Shown here in pieces: positions 44,717 through 52,794 of a DNA stretch of 64,000 nucleotides. The position numbers were made by a program, and so were the translations under genes. The stretch lies in NCBI GenBank assembly GCA_963667815.1, contig OY764021.1; one strand, given 5' to 3'. The notes beneath the pieces were generated by a model. The model did not search any database and had not been told where the DNA came from. It saw only the letters and a program-made list of their open reading frames with translations. The first letter of the stretch is position 1, and each line of letters opens with the position of its first letter. This stretch comes from Saccharicrinis sp963667815 (lineage in GTDB: Bacteria > Bacteroidota > Bacteroidia > Bacteroidales > Marinilabiliaceae).

Positions 44717-45178
44717 TCAAACGCAACATTCTTCATCTTTGTAAGTAATCCAAACTTCCTCTCCGTTCATAAGCTCATTAGCAATGATTGGATATACTCG
44801 TTTATAAGCAACAGTGCTACTATTGATTCTTCCTTCCTGGTTTATATTGGATATAGAAATATCTCCAACCAGCAAACAACCTTCCGTGTCATCATCATCA
44901 TTTCCAATGTGTATCAGGATCCATTTAAAGCCCGGAATATTGGTAATATGCAACATTCCTTTATGCATTCCGGGAAACTTCTGATTATATCTTTGGTGGT
45001 GTGATCCTTCTTTACGTAATATCACTTGATATCGTCCAGCAGGTATTCTGGTTTCTCCTGATACTTTTACATCTCTTTGCTCATCTTCCAGGGTGTAACA
45101 AGCAAATACCCCTTCTATAAACAAAAGACCTAATGTACTCTCTTTACCTGCACTATAGCGCAATACTGTTATTTCCAT
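44717..45178 (-). CDS. DUF5675-family protein
   Basis: About 153 residues from the ATG at 45178, 4 bp after the holin-like gene stop; an upstream in-frame start at 45214 would overlap that gene and is less likely. Motifs are EITVLRYSAGKESTLGLLFIEG, FACYTLEDEQRD, RIPAGRYQVILR, GMLHITNIPGFKWILIHIGN and TEGCLLVGD. The conserved His and Cys (HIGN...DTEGC) resemble an active-site arrangement of L,D-transpeptidase-like folds; DUF5675 proteins are usually found with phage or conjugative-element genes. Coupling to the holin-like gene suggests a role in cell-wall passage or lysis, which is inference. Confidence 0.8.
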   Translation of the reverse strand: MEITVLRYSAGKESTLGLLFIEGVFACYTLEDEQRDVKVSGETRIPAGRYQVILRKEGSHHQRYNQKFPGMHKGMLHITNIPGFKWILIHIGNDDDDTEGCLLVGDISISNINQEGRINSSTVAYKRVYPIIANELMNGEEVWITYKDEECCV

Positions 45179-45182
45179 AGTT

Positions 45183-45746
45183 CTATTGCTTAAAGTTTGT
45201 GGATTGAGCAGCAATCATTTTGTTTTTATCTGCTGAGCTTTTACTGGATCCAAAAAAGTAAGACAGCACCATACTAAATCCGGCAACCAAAGCACCAAAC
45301 AATTGATTAATGGGTCCATTATCACTTGTCTTTTGAGCATTATCTCCAATGATCATTACCGTGATGAGGCCAAAGAAACCAATCACCACAACTATCGCCA
45401 ATGCCATCATTAACCAATCCCTCTGTCCTGTGGCTTTTGCCAGTTCTGTTTCACGTAAACGGGCATTTTGCTTATCCATCAAATAAGCTTTTGATTCTTC
45501 CAGTTCAATAATGGTAGCTTGCAAAGCCAGTTTCTCCAGCTCTATCTTCTGGTTCAATTCAAACTCTTTGAGTTTTACGATGAGGTCAGGTCTGCTGGCT
45601 AATTCTTGCTGCATATGATCCTCATTGTTAAAATGCAAACCTGTTACTGATTTAATTAATTCAAATACAGGTTTGGCTGTTCCCCCTGTAAACACATTGG
45701 CCAACAGGGGCAGGCCTTTTTCAAATAGAATATTCTTTAGTGACAT
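45183..45746 (-). CDS. 3TM holin-like (GTA holin type) protein
   Basis: A 187-residue protein beginning with a GLPLLANVFTGGTAKPVFELIKSVTGL segment (read in parts), then a long charged coiled-coil (LKEFELNQKIELEKLALQ, KQNARLRETELAKATGQRDW), and two membrane spans (LMMALAIVVVIGFFGLITVMI and LFGALVAGFSMVLSYFFGS). This matches the gene-transfer-agent/phage 3TM holin layout, in which an N-terminal short helix and coiled coil precede the TM pair. Its stop is followed 4 bp later by the DUF5675 start, so the two are translated together. Confidence 0.75.
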   Translation of the reverse strand: MSLKNILFEKGLPLLANVFTGGTAKPVFELIKSVTGLHFNNEDHMQQELASRPDLIVKLKEFELNQKIELEKLALQATIIELEESKAYLMDKQNARLRETELAKATGQRDWLMMALAIVVVIGFFGLITVMIIGDNAQKTSDNGPINQLFGALVAGFSMVLSYFFGSSKSSADKNKMIAAQSTNFKQ

Positions 45747-45767
45747 AGCTTTATGTTTATAGATTTT

Positions 45768-46415
45768 TTACTTGCGTTTGTCTGCTGCGTTGTCGGGAAA
45801 TGAAACCACGTTCATCATTTCCCTCAACCGGCTTCTTACCCTTGCCCCATACTGCTTTTCAATTTCTGAGGCATTCAAATTCGTTGTCATATGGGTGATC
45901 AATCCATCGGAGATAAACAGGTCATACCTGGATAAAACTATTTCTGATAACGCATTACACTCATTGCCAAAATGCTTTAGATTTTCTTCAGCTCCTAAAT
46001 CATCAAAACAGATCGTTTTAGGAATCTTAGCACCTGGTTTTATTTCAAAAGATTTCTTACTATAACGATGAATTACATCATAGCCATCTTTATGAAATTC
46101 AAAGCTGATATCTCTGCATGATTTAATCATATAGCTCCTTGACTCTGGAAGTATCAATCGCATTAAATGCATTAAGGATGTTTTACCGGCACCAATAGGT
46201 CCACAAAGCATAATGCCTTTTCGTGGATCCAATCCTTCCTGCCGGGTTAAATTCGTATCCTGAATCATGTAAACAAACAATTTTCGGATAAGGGGCATAT
46301 CTTCACTCAAAAATTTAAATCCAACCCCATATATCTCTTTTCCTTTTTGAGTGATAAAATCAAGGCTTTTTTGATAATTATAAATAATTTGATTGTTGCT
46401 AATGGTATAAAACAT
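45768..46415 (-). CDS. DnaC/IstB-like AAA+ ATPase
   Basis: A 215-residue P-loop ATPase: Walker A GPIGAGKTS (about 73-81), Walker B ICFDDLGAEE (about 133), sensor I THMTTNLN, and an arginine-finger region YGARVRSRLREM. Length and motif order fit helicase loaders of phages and mobile elements. It lies 38 bp after the gene for a replication-initiator-like protein, suggesting a replication pair for the element. A role in transposition (IstB-type) is less likely as no IstA is nearby. Confidence 0.82.
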   Translation of the reverse strand: MFYTISNNQIIYNYQKSLDFITQKGKEIYGVGFKFLSEDMPLIRKLFVYMIQDTNLTRQEGLDPRKGIMLCGPIGAGKTSLMHLMRLILPESRSYMIKSCRDISFEFHKDGYDVIHRYSKKSFEIKPGAKIPKTICFDDLGAEENLKHFGNECNALSEIVLSRYDLFISDGLITHMTTNLNASEIEKQYGARVRSRLREMMNVVSFPDNAADKRK

Positions 46416-46453
46416 GATGCAAACTTTTTAACCTTCGTTTTCTCATCTTAGAT

Positions 46454-47170
46454 TTAAAGTGGTTCGCTATAACCTGAACCGCTAAATGGTTTTGATTCCG
46501 GTTTGGTGATAGGTTCCTGCTTGCTGTTGGAATTGGTTTCTTTCATTTGAAATTTCTCCACATTAAGCATCCAATTTCTTGCTGCAGCTTTCCAATCTTT
46601 CATTTTTGTTTTTCCTCCAACTAACCATCCAACACTTTCATAATAATTGAAAAATTTTTCGGCTTCTGTTTTTAAATGAGCTTTTTGTGCAAAATAGATT
46701 TGAATGTGCTCAATTGGTGGTACTTGAAACGCCTTTTTCTTTTTTTCCTTCATATTATTCTCTTTTAATTCACTTTGACTTATTTCTTCATTACTATATA
46801 TATTATGTAAATAGTTTATATGTTTATATATAGGTATCACTTTTGATACACTACTCGTATCTTTTTTGATACACTGACCAGTATCAAATTTGTACAGGTC
46901 AACAATAGATCTTTTTTGGGGATTACTCGATGGATGATATCTAATTAACCCATACAAATCAAGATCCTTTAAAACTCTCGTATAAGTATTTGTAGATCCT
47001 ATTTTAGACATCTTCATTATTTCCTTTCTATCTATTGAAAAAGGACTCTCAAATCTATTTTGATTCCAATTTCTAAAGAGAGCCATATACAGACTAATGT
47101 GAATGGGTTTAATATTGTCATTAGCATCCATCATTGCAAATACTGTTTGCTGGTGCTTGATGTAATTCAT
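46454..47170 (-). CDS. Replication-initiator or primosome-like winged-helix protein
   Basis: A 238-residue protein. The N-terminal ~100 residues (ISLYMALFRNWNQNRF, SIDRKEIMKMSKIGSTNTYTRVL, DLDLYGLIRYHPSSNPQ) form a winged-helix pattern of the replication protein/DnaD N-terminal kind. A linker follows, and the C-terminal part has a DnaB/DnaD-like FFNYYESVGWLVGGKTKMKDWKAAARNWM motif. It probably binds the element origin and passes the DnaC-like ATPase encoded 38 bp downstream. Strongly charged linkers with KKKKAF are present. Confidence 0.72.
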   Translation of the reverse strand: MNYIKHQQTVFAMMDANDNIKPIHISLYMALFRNWNQNRFESPFSIDRKEIMKMSKIGSTNTYTRVLKDLDLYGLIRYHPSSNPQKRSIVDLYKFDTGQCIKKDTSSVSKVIPIYKHINYLHNIYSNEEISQSELKENNMKEKKKKAFQVPPIEHIQIYFAQKAHLKTEAEKFFNYYESVGWLVGGKTKMKDWKAAARNWMLNVEKFQMKETNSNSKQEPITKPESKPFSGSGYSEPL

Positions 47171-47183
47171 AACATTCTTCCAA

Positions 47184-47456
47184 TCATAATTGAATCTTAT
47201 TTTCCGAAATCATATTATGAATGTCATTGAAATCATAATAAATCGTACCTCCTACTTTAGTAAAAGGTAAAGTTCCACTTACACGCAAATGTTGGAGCGT
47301 TCCTGGTGAAATATTCAAAAGTTCTCTGACTTCATAAGACTTCAACCATTTCTTTTGATTGTTTCCAGCATTTTGCTTTAGCAGCTTTTTTATATCTGCT
47401 AATAATTCAATTTTGAATTCTCTTAAATCGTCTTGTGTGATAATTTCTGTTGCCAT
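47184..47456 (-). CDS. Excisionase-like HTH protein
   Basis: About 90 residues from ATG 47456 (MATEIITQDDLREF). A longer frame reaching 47594 runs through the GC-rich palindrome and was rejected. The C-terminal half, KKWLKSYEVRELLNISPGTLQHLR followed by LPFTKVGGTIYYDFNDIHNMI, is the HTH_17/MerR-type fold of Xis proteins in Bacteroidota elements. It should bind DNA and steer excision or regulate the element. It lies 13 bp before the replication protein start. Confidence 0.82.
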   Translation of the reverse strand: MATEIITQDDLREFKIELLADIKKLLKQNAGNNQKKWLKSYEVRELLNISPGTLQHLRVSGTLPFTKVGGTIYYDFNDIHNMISENKIQL

Positions 47457-47513
47457 AATTTTTAATTGATATTGATATGGCACAAAGGAATGTAAAAAGG
47501 AAATACGAAAACA

Positions 47514-47543
47514 GTGGTAGGGGGTGGATCCACCCCCTACCAC
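47514..47543. repeat. Perfect 30-bp GC-rich palindrome
   Basis: A perfect inverted repeat without spacer, arms GTGGTAGGGGGTGGA and its complement, centred on GGATCC. It is in AT-rich DNA 58 bp upstream of the excisionase-like start and about 80 bp after the RteC-like stop. The right arm is followed by another CCCCC. Candidate operator, replication origin part, or hairpin of a transfer origin. Confidence 0.8.
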
Positions 47544-47622
47544 CCCCATGATTACCAATTCATTACAAAGGAATATTTTTTTTTTACACCACACAATTTG
47601 TGCAGTATTATTGTGGTAGTTT

Positions 47623-48813
47623 TTAATTATTTGATGATCTATATAGCTTAAGAAATATTTCCTTGATACTTTTTACCGCATATTCCTCCGGATCATAATA
47701 TTTATTTGACAAGTGTTTGGTTGAAACATTAACACTTCGTAATGAAGAAAAATTTTCTGAAAATAACTTTATAAATTCTCCAACACGATCCTTATCTATA
47801 TCCATTATCTTATTATCTACTAAAGTGCGCAAAAAACATCCCATCTGTCCAACAGAAAAATTAGTTTTAAATTTATTTACGCTTCGAGATTGTATTTTAT
47901 CTACTTCTAAAATAGATTGTTCCTGGATAATTGTGTAGCTATATTTGTAGTAATTGATTTCCTTTTTAATACAGTTTAATAACATTTGCTTTAGAGTCTC
48001 TCCATACGGATAAAAGCCTTTAGAATTTAATTCCGCAATCTGCGATATATTTTTCTTTATTCGAGATAAGTAATGTATCCTTTTTGATTGATCTTCTATT
48101 TCTGTTGCTATATCCTTTATGTTATCTGTAATAAATTGATATATAGAGGTGTGGTTGAAATTTATACTAATTAAATGCCTACAAATTAACTTCTTCTGTA
48201 TTTTCTCATCATTCTGGCAATTAACATTTTTAATAATTTCTTTTGGAAATCCCCTTATAAAATCATTCCAGTAGTTGATGGCTTGAAAACTAAATCCTAT
48301 AGTATTCTCATCAAAGACAGCCTTTATTAAAAGGCACAAATCAGATACTGATTTATTCTGAATTAATGCTATATTCTTTTCACTAAATAGTTTGTAAAGC
48401 TTTTTTCTAATATTCAGGTACAAAAAAAACGGAACTGGTTGTGCAGTATTAAAATAATCCGGAAAGCTTTGTTGAAGCAATTCTAAATAACCGATATAAA
48501 AATTAACCTTAGGCCTTATTAATTTTTTTCGACACTCACAGAAATAAATACATTCATGATGATTAGTATAAAGTAAGTCCAATAACTTTGTAAGGCTGGC
48601 CTGGTAATATTGTATCTGCCTTTTAAATGCTTTCGTGGATTTCTCTTCTGTAGCTAATTTGTTTAGATGCTGTTTGAATTGTTTTTTATTTTTTTTGAAT
48701 TCAATTATTTGATTTTGGATCTGCTTATTTTCAAATAATTTACGAAAAGAACATTCTTCAGGGTTGTTAAGATTATCAACAACCCTGTCAATGTGAGATA
48801 ATAAGTCTGACAT
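47623..48813 (-). CDS. RteC-like protein
   Basis: A 396-residue cytoplasmic protein. The first part is a long charged helix region (FKKNKKQFKQHLNKLATEEK), then a conserved-looking core YFCECRKKLIRPKVNFYIGYLELLQ. The C-terminal ~90 residues (NFSVGQMGCFLRTLVDNKIMDIDK, FIKLFSENFSSLRS, STKHLSNKYYDPEEYAVKSIKEIFLKL) match the RteC C-terminal layout, known from CTnDOT where RteC activates excision genes. It lies between the integrase and the excisionase-like gene on the same strand, in line with a regulatory role. Confidence 0.7.
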   Translation of the reverse strand: MSDLLSHIDRVVDNLNNPEECSFRKLFENKQIQNQIIEFKKNKKQFKQHLNKLATEEKSTKAFKRQIQYYQASLTKLLDLLYTNHHECIYFCECRKKLIRPKVNFYIGYLELLQQSFPDYFNTAQPVPFFLYLNIRKKLYKLFSEKNIALIQNKSVSDLCLLIKAVFDENTIGFSFQAINYWNDFIRGFPKEIIKNVNCQNDEKIQKKLICRHLISINFNHTSIYQFITDNIKDIATEIEDQSKRIHYLSRIKKNISQIAELNSKGFYPYGETLKQMLLNCIKKEINYYKYSYTIIQEQSILEVDKIQSRSVNKFKTNFSVGQMGCFLRTLVDNKIMDIDKDRVGEFIKLFSENFSSLRSVNVSTKHLSNKYYDPEEYAVKSIKEIFLKLYRSSNN

Positions 48814-48926
48814 TTGATTTTAGGGTTAGATTTTAATATACAGTTAAATGATTGATAATAAGCTTACAAATATTTAACATTATAAATCAAATATCAAGTT
48901 TTAAGTATAAAATTTATGTTTTATAC

Positions 48927-50177
48927 TTAGGAACACTTATTTATTTTATCTTTTTGATCATTAAGCTTATCCTTTAGCTTATGCATATCTTCACTAATTT
49001 TGGTCTTTAGAACCCTTGCATAAATCATAGTGGTTGACAAATTAGAATGACCCAAAACTTTACTTACTGTTTCTATAGGCACACCATTACTTAACGTAAC
49101 TGTAGTGGCAAATGTATGTCTTGCCATATGAAAAGTAAGACTTTTATGTATTCCACAAATATCTCCAACCTCTTTTAAGTAACTATTTAATTTTTGATTG
49201 GATAGTTTAGGAAATAATGTACCATTATTCACAGCCCTGGGATGATCTCTATATTTGTTAATAATTCCCCATGCAACAGGTAATATTGGAATATTTACAA
49301 TCATTTCCGTTTTTTGTCTTACTGTTTGAATCCAATGTTCACCATCGATTCCAAGTACAATATTTTCCGTTGTCAATTTATGCACATCTATATATGATAG
49401 GCCTGTATAACACGCAAATACAAACAAATCTTTCACATATTGAAGCCTAAAGATCTTAATGCGTTTCTTCTTTAATATTTCAAGTTCTTTATCTGTAAGA
49501 TATTCCCGATCAACCTTAACAAAAGAAAACTTAAATTTCTCAAAAGGATCCTTTGCCATCCATTCTAATCTTATTCCCATTGAAGTTACTTTTCTTAATC
49601 TTTCTAAATGTTTCATTATTCCATTATTGGTTAATGGCTTATGATGATCAATTGGCTTATATTTTCTCAAATAGGAATCAAATTCTGTAATAAATTGATA
49701 GTTTAAATCATCAAGGTAAATATCATCTACTTTTTTAATATCATTCAAGTATCTTATTAAATATTTCTGAGTTGTAAAATAATTCTTTAATGTCCCGGGA
49801 CTTAAAATATCTACTTGTGATTCATTATGATATTGCACTAGATACAAAAGAGTCTTTCTTTCCTCTCTATTACCTAAATAAAGATTTTTAAGAATTTCAG
49901 GAGTGATGCGCTTCTCTTCAAACATCAGCTTGTCAAACATACTAAAAATCTTAGTTTTTGCAGAAGTAATAGATCTGTTAATTCGAAGATAGTCTTTACA
50001 AGAGGCTTTAACTAGATCCTTTTTAGAATCCCAGGAAGTTACACTCACACGATGATTAAACGAAAAATCAATACGTTTTGTATTATACGTTATTCTAAGG
50101 TATAACATACCGATTTCAGGACTCTTTTTTGTCGTTCTAAGAAAGAACTTTAAGTAAAGTAATTGATTGATTGACAT
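48927..50177 (-). CDS. Tyrosine site-specific integrase
   Basis: A 416-residue phage-integrase-family recombinase. Arm-binding and core-binding domains (KRIDFSFNHRVSVTSWDS; LSPGTLKNYFTTQKYLIRYLND) precede the catalytic domain. The first box reads FACYTGLSYIDVHKL with Ser in place of the usual Arg, as in CTnDOT-type integrases. H350-x-x-R353 (HMARHTFAT), H377 (LGHSNLSTT) and Tyr386 (MIYARV) complete the site. It lies at the right end of the element, 300 bp from the tRNA-Pro gene and next to a region with repeated TTACAC(C/T)TG motifs. Confidence 0.93.
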   Translation of the reverse strand: MSINQLLYLKFFLRTTKKSPEIGMLYLRITYNTKRIDFSFNHRVSVTSWDSKKDLVKASCKDYLRINRSITSAKTKIFSMFDKLMFEEKRITPEILKNLYLGNREERKTLLYLVQYHNESQVDILSPGTLKNYFTTQKYLIRYLNDIKKVDDIYLDDLNYQFITEFDSYLRKYKPIDHHKPLTNNGIMKHLERLRKVTSMGIRLEWMAKDPFEKFKFSFVKVDREYLTDKELEILKKKRIKIFRLQYVKDLFVFACYTGLSYIDVHKLTTENIVLGIDGEHWIQTVRQKTEMIVNIPILPVAWGIINKYRDHPRAVNNGTLFPKLSNQKLNSYLKEVGDICGIHKSLTFHMARHTFATTVTLSNGVPIETVSKVLGHSNLSTTMIYARVLKTKISEDMHKLKDKLNDQKDKINKCS

Positions 50178-50220
50178 GACATTGTAATTAATTGTGGTTA
50201 ATAAATAATCAGAATTTCAG

Positions 50221-50383
50221 GTTACACCTGAAGCCTCTTTTTCACAATCAATATCAATCAAAATCAATGGCAGTTACACTTGCAGTATAAAACTAGTCAA
50301 ATAAGTATTCTAGTTTTTTTTTCTTTCAAGTGTAAACGAAGATATAACAAATAAAAGTTACACTCAACTTACACCTGCAATAT
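50221..50383. repeat. Repeated GTTACACYTG motifs, candidate integrase arm sites
   Basis: GTTACACCTG at 50221-50230, GTTACACTTG at 50273-50282, inverted CAAGTGTAAA at 50327-50336, GTTACACTCA at 50358-50367 and CTTACACCTG at 50368-50377. Two copies share a longer match (TTACACYTGCARTAT at 50274-50288 and 50369-50383). They fill the non-coding DNA between integrase and tRNA terminator, the expected position of att arm sites or excisionase sites. Confidence 0.6.
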
Positions 50384-50420
50384 GAATTATATTGGTTTAA
50401 ACTGCTTTATTAAAAATAAA

Positions 50421-50454
50421 AAAAGCTTGTAAACCATACAGTTTACAAGCTTTT
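50421..50454 (-). terminator. Terminator of the tRNA cluster (bidirectional)
   Basis: Perfect 14-bp stem (AAAAGCTTGTAAAC / GTTTACAAGCTTTT), 6-nt loop, with T-rich sequence on both outer sides. On the minus strand it follows tRNA-Pro and so ends the tRNA transcript. Confidence 0.85.
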
Positions 50455-50477
50455 ATATTCTTTCTCTTTTTAAGTAG

Positions 50478-50552
50478 TCGGGGTGGAGAGATTCGAACTC
50501 CCGACCCCCTGGTCCCAAACCAGGTGCGCTAACCGGACTGCGCTACACCCCG
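50478..50552 (-). tRNA. tRNA-Pro (UGG), copy 2
   Basis: 75 nt, cloverleaf: acceptor CGGGGTG/CACCCCG, D-arm GCGC...GCGC, anticodon stem CCTGG/CCAGG with loop TTTGGGA (anticodon TGG), T-arm with GTTCGAATC, discriminator A. Identical to the upstream copy. CCA is not encoded. Confidence 0.95.
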
Positions 50553-50585
50553 TACTTTAGGTTTTATTATCGTGAAAAAACTATG

Positions 50586-50660
50586 TCGGGGTGGAGAGAT
50601 TCGAACTCCCGACCCCCTGGTCCCAAACCAGGTGCGCTAACCGGACTGCGCTACACCCCG
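50586..50660 (-). tRNA. tRNA-Pro (UGG), copy 1
   Basis: 75 nt, identical in every position to the copy 33 bp downstream, with anticodon TGG in loop TTTGGGA. Part of a three-gene tRNA cluster transcribed on the minus strand. Confidence 0.95.
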
Positions 50661-50688
50661 TAGTGTTTTTTCAAGATTTCAAACTTTG

Positions 50689-50775
50689 CGGAGGGAGGGG
50701 GATTCGAACCCCCGGTACAGTTACCCGTACGTCAGTTTAGCAAACTGGTGGTTTCAGCCACTCACCCACCCCTCC
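50689..50775 (-). tRNA. tRNA-Ser (GCU)
   Basis: 87 nt with a long variable arm, acceptor GGAGGGG paired with TCCCTCC (one G-U), anticodon loop TTGCTAA (GCT), T-arm GGTTCGAATCC and discriminator G. First gene of the tRNA cluster. Confidence 0.94.
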
Positions 50776-50941
50776 GGGTCTTATAAAGTCTAACTTTTTA
50801 GACCTCTTTCGCAACCCTCATTTCGTGATTGCGGTTGCAAATGTAGACAAATATTTTAATGCTGCAATACTTTTGATAAAAAAAAATCAAACAAAAATTC
50901 TTTGTTTGATCACCTCAAAAACGTAATTAATTGCAGCACAA

Positions 50942-50975
50942 AAAAAAAGGAGCTTTTTAGGCTCCTTTTTTTTTT
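50942..50975 (-). terminator. Terminator after flotillin-like gene
   Basis: GGAGC/GCTCC stem extended by A/T pairs, 7-nt loop, T-runs on both outer sides, overlapping the FloA stop region. Works for the minus-strand operon. Confidence 0.75.
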
Positions 50976-51966
50976 ATTTTTTATTTGGTTTGTCTGGTGA
51001 TGATTTAGAAATTGAGTCTCTCATTGAAGTATCTGCTTCAATATTTTTCATTTTTAAATAATCTAAAACACCCAAATTACCCGATCTAAAAGCATCTGCC
51101 ATAGCTAATGGCACCTCAGCTTCAGCTTCAATTACTTTAGCTCGCGCCTCTTGTGCTTTTGCCTTCATTTCTTGTTCTAATGCAACAGCCATAGCTCTTC
51201 TTTCCTCAGCTTTTGCCTGTGCAATATTTTTATCAGCTTCAGCCTGATCCATTTGAAGAACGGCTCCAATATTTTTACCTATATCAACATCTGCAATATC
51301 AATCGACAGAATTTCAAATGCTGTACCAGCATCCAATCCTTTTTCTAATACCACCTTAGATATTGAATCAGGATTTTCAAGCACTGCTTTATGTGATAAC
51401 GAAGAACCAATTGAAGATACAATTCCTTCCCCAACACGTGCTAATACGGTTTCTTCTCCTGCACCTCCTACTAATTGTTTAATACTTGCTCTTACTGTTA
51501 CCCTGGCTTTAGCAATTAACTGAATACCATCTTTTGCTACTGCAGCTACAGGTGGTGTATCAATCACTTTTGGATTTACTGACATTTGTACAGCTTCAAA
51601 CACATCTCTACCAGCCAGGTCAATAGCTGTTGCCATTTGAAATGACAAATCAATATTTGCTTTTGCTGCAGACACTAATGCATGAACTACACTAGTTACA
51701 TGTCCTCCTGCCAAAAAGTGCGCCTCTAATTCATCTCTTTTTATACTCTGTAAACCTGCTTTATTAGCCTCAATTAATGCTCTTACAATAACTGATGGTG
51801 GTACTTTACGCACACGCATTAAAACAAGTTGAATTAACGAAATACGAACTCCTGAAACTAAGGCTGAAAACCATAATAACACAGGAACGTAATACAGAAA
51901 CAAGAAAAACAGTACAATAATGACTGCTAATAGGCCAATAAAACCAAGGCCTCCCATATCTACCAT
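50974..51966 (-). CDS. floA: Flotillin-like protein FloA
   Basis: A 330-residue membrane-associated scaffold protein of the FloA/UPF0365 family. N-terminal membrane segment (GLLAVIIVLFFLFLYYVPVLLWFSALVSG in parts), then the family-typical VRISLIQLVLMRVRKVPPSVIVRALIEANKAG region, a PHB/SPFH core (FEAVQMSVNPKVIDTPPVAAVAKDGIQLIAKARVTVRA in parts), and a C-terminal EA-rich coiled coil (AKAEERRAMAVALEQEMKAKAQEARAKVIEAEAEVPLA in parts). It assembles in membrane microdomains. It starts 5 bp after the NfeD stop, the usual NfeD-FloA pair. Confidence 0.95.
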   Translation of the reverse strand: MVDMGGLGFIGLLAVIIVLFFLFLYYVPVLLWFSALVSGVRISLIQLVLMRVRKVPPSVIVRALIEANKAGLQSIKRDELEAHFLAGGHVTSVVHALVSAAKANIDLSFQMATAIDLAGRDVFEAVQMSVNPKVIDTPPVAAVAKDGIQLIAKARVTVRASIKQLVGGAGEETVLARVGEGIVSSIGSSLSHKAVLENPDSISKVVLEKGLDAGTAFEILSIDIADVDIGKNIGAVLQMDQAEADKNIAQAKAEERRAMAVALEQEMKAKAQEARAKVIEAEAEVPLAMADAFRSGNLGVLDYLKMKNIEADTSMRDSISKSSPDKPNKK

Positions 51967-51971
51967 ACTAA

Positions 51972-52439
51972 TTAAATTTTAGGTTTAACGATTATATATG
52001 TTTTAAAAACTTTTGTTACTTCCAGCTTTGTATTAGAATCTACAAAATTTCCCGGGCACCGTGCCTCAATGGTCACACCATTTACTAAAGCTTTTCCTAC
52101 CGGATTTAATCGGGTTATTGCAGTTCCCTCATCTCCAACACTGATTGCTGAATCTTCCTTAACTTCAACCTGACTATCCACAGAGGAATTAAGCATTAAT
52201 TTTTTCCATGTACCTGATCGAAGGGACCAAACGATAACGAAAAGAGCAACTACAACAGTTGCTATAAGAGTGGTATTACCACCTACTGATCCATAATTTT
52301 TATAGGCCATAAAAATACCTGCCCCAATAAATAGAGCTCCTCCTACTCCTGCGACAGTTACTCCTGGTAATACAAAAAATTCAAGTATTAGTAAAAATAA
52401 TCCAAGAATAATAAGGAGGATGATGATTGTTAAAGACAT
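51972..52439 (-). CDS. NfeD-like membrane protein
   Basis: A 155-residue protein with three to four hydrophobic helices (LIIILGLFLLILEFFVLPG, GGALFIGAGIFMAY, LIATVVVALFVIVW) and a C-terminal OB-fold (GDEGTAITRLNPVGKALVNG, EVTKVFKTYIIVKP). This is the short NfeD type that partners with flotillins in membrane quality control; the serine protease domain of long NfeD proteins is absent. It lies between a ClpS-like gene and floA with 4-5 bp gaps. Confidence 0.88.
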   Translation of the reverse strand: MSLTIIILLIILGLFLLILEFFVLPGVTVAGVGGALFIGAGIFMAYKNYGSVGGNTTLIATVVVALFVIVWSLRSGTWKKLMLNSSVDSQVEVKEDSAISVGDEGTAITRLNPVGKALVNGVTIEARCPGNFVDSNTKLEVTKVFKTYIIVKPKI

Positions 52440-52443
52440 ATTG

Positions 52444-52722
52444 TTATTCTATTGTAACAGACAATTGTTTATCTTGAAGTTGTTTATGTATAGGCGACAA
52501 TTCTTCTTTAGTACCTATTTTAATTTGACATTTCCCCGTAAAATGAGTCAAAAAAGCACATTGCTCTGCTTGTACATCATTATGGTCACACACTTCGCAT
52601 AATACCTGAATTACAAACTCAAATGAATTAATATCATCATTATGTAGTGTTAAGGATTTAAGCTGTTGTTTATCTTTGCTTAAACGACCACTTTTCCATT
52701 TTTTTCCAAAAGATTCCATCAC
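52444..52722 (-). CDS. clpS: ClpS-like adaptor of Clp protease
   Basis: A 92-residue protein. The core LTLHNDDINSFEFVIQVLCEV followed by HNDVQAEQCAFLTHFTGKCQIKIG is the ClpS N-degron adaptor fold (the usual L..DD...F..V...L in residues 26-45). It would deliver N-end-rule substrates to ClpAP/ClpCP. It is first in the clpS-nfeD-floA run, with 4 bp to nfeD. Confidence 0.85.
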   Translation of the reverse strand: MMESFGKKWKSGRLSKDKQQLKSLTLHNDDINSFEFVIQVLCEVCDHNDVQAEQCAFLTHFTGKCQIKIGTKEELSPIHKQLQDKQLSVTIE

Positions 52723-52794
52723 TTAGCATATTTAAAAACAAAATAACACTTTTTATTCAAAAAATCTCTATTTAACAGATTTATTTACTTAAAG

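Larger units (their letters stand above)
43152..50420. mobile_element. Compact integrative element, phage-satellite-like
   Basis: Integrase (right end), RteC-like, excisionase-like, replication-initiator-like and DnaC-like genes are followed by 3TM holin-like, DUF5675, unknown and small membrane genes. There is no capsid, portal, terminase, tail or conjugation gene. The right border is between integrase and tRNA terminator (50178-50420). The left border is not defined; 43.1 kb is a minimum and the DUF1016 region may belong. A short ordered similarity (GCAGTATA, CTAG, GTATTC) at 43424-43445 and 50282-50309 is the only att-like hint. Confidence 0.65.

Noticed and set aside
43152..50420. Complete prophage
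   Set aside because: No terminase, portal, capsid, tail or lysis-regulation block is present; only integration, replication and holin-like genes.
50478..50552. tRNA-Pro 3' end as attachment site of the element
   Set aside because: The tRNA terminator lies between the tRNA and the integrase, and no copy of the tRNA 3' end was found at the left side of the element.
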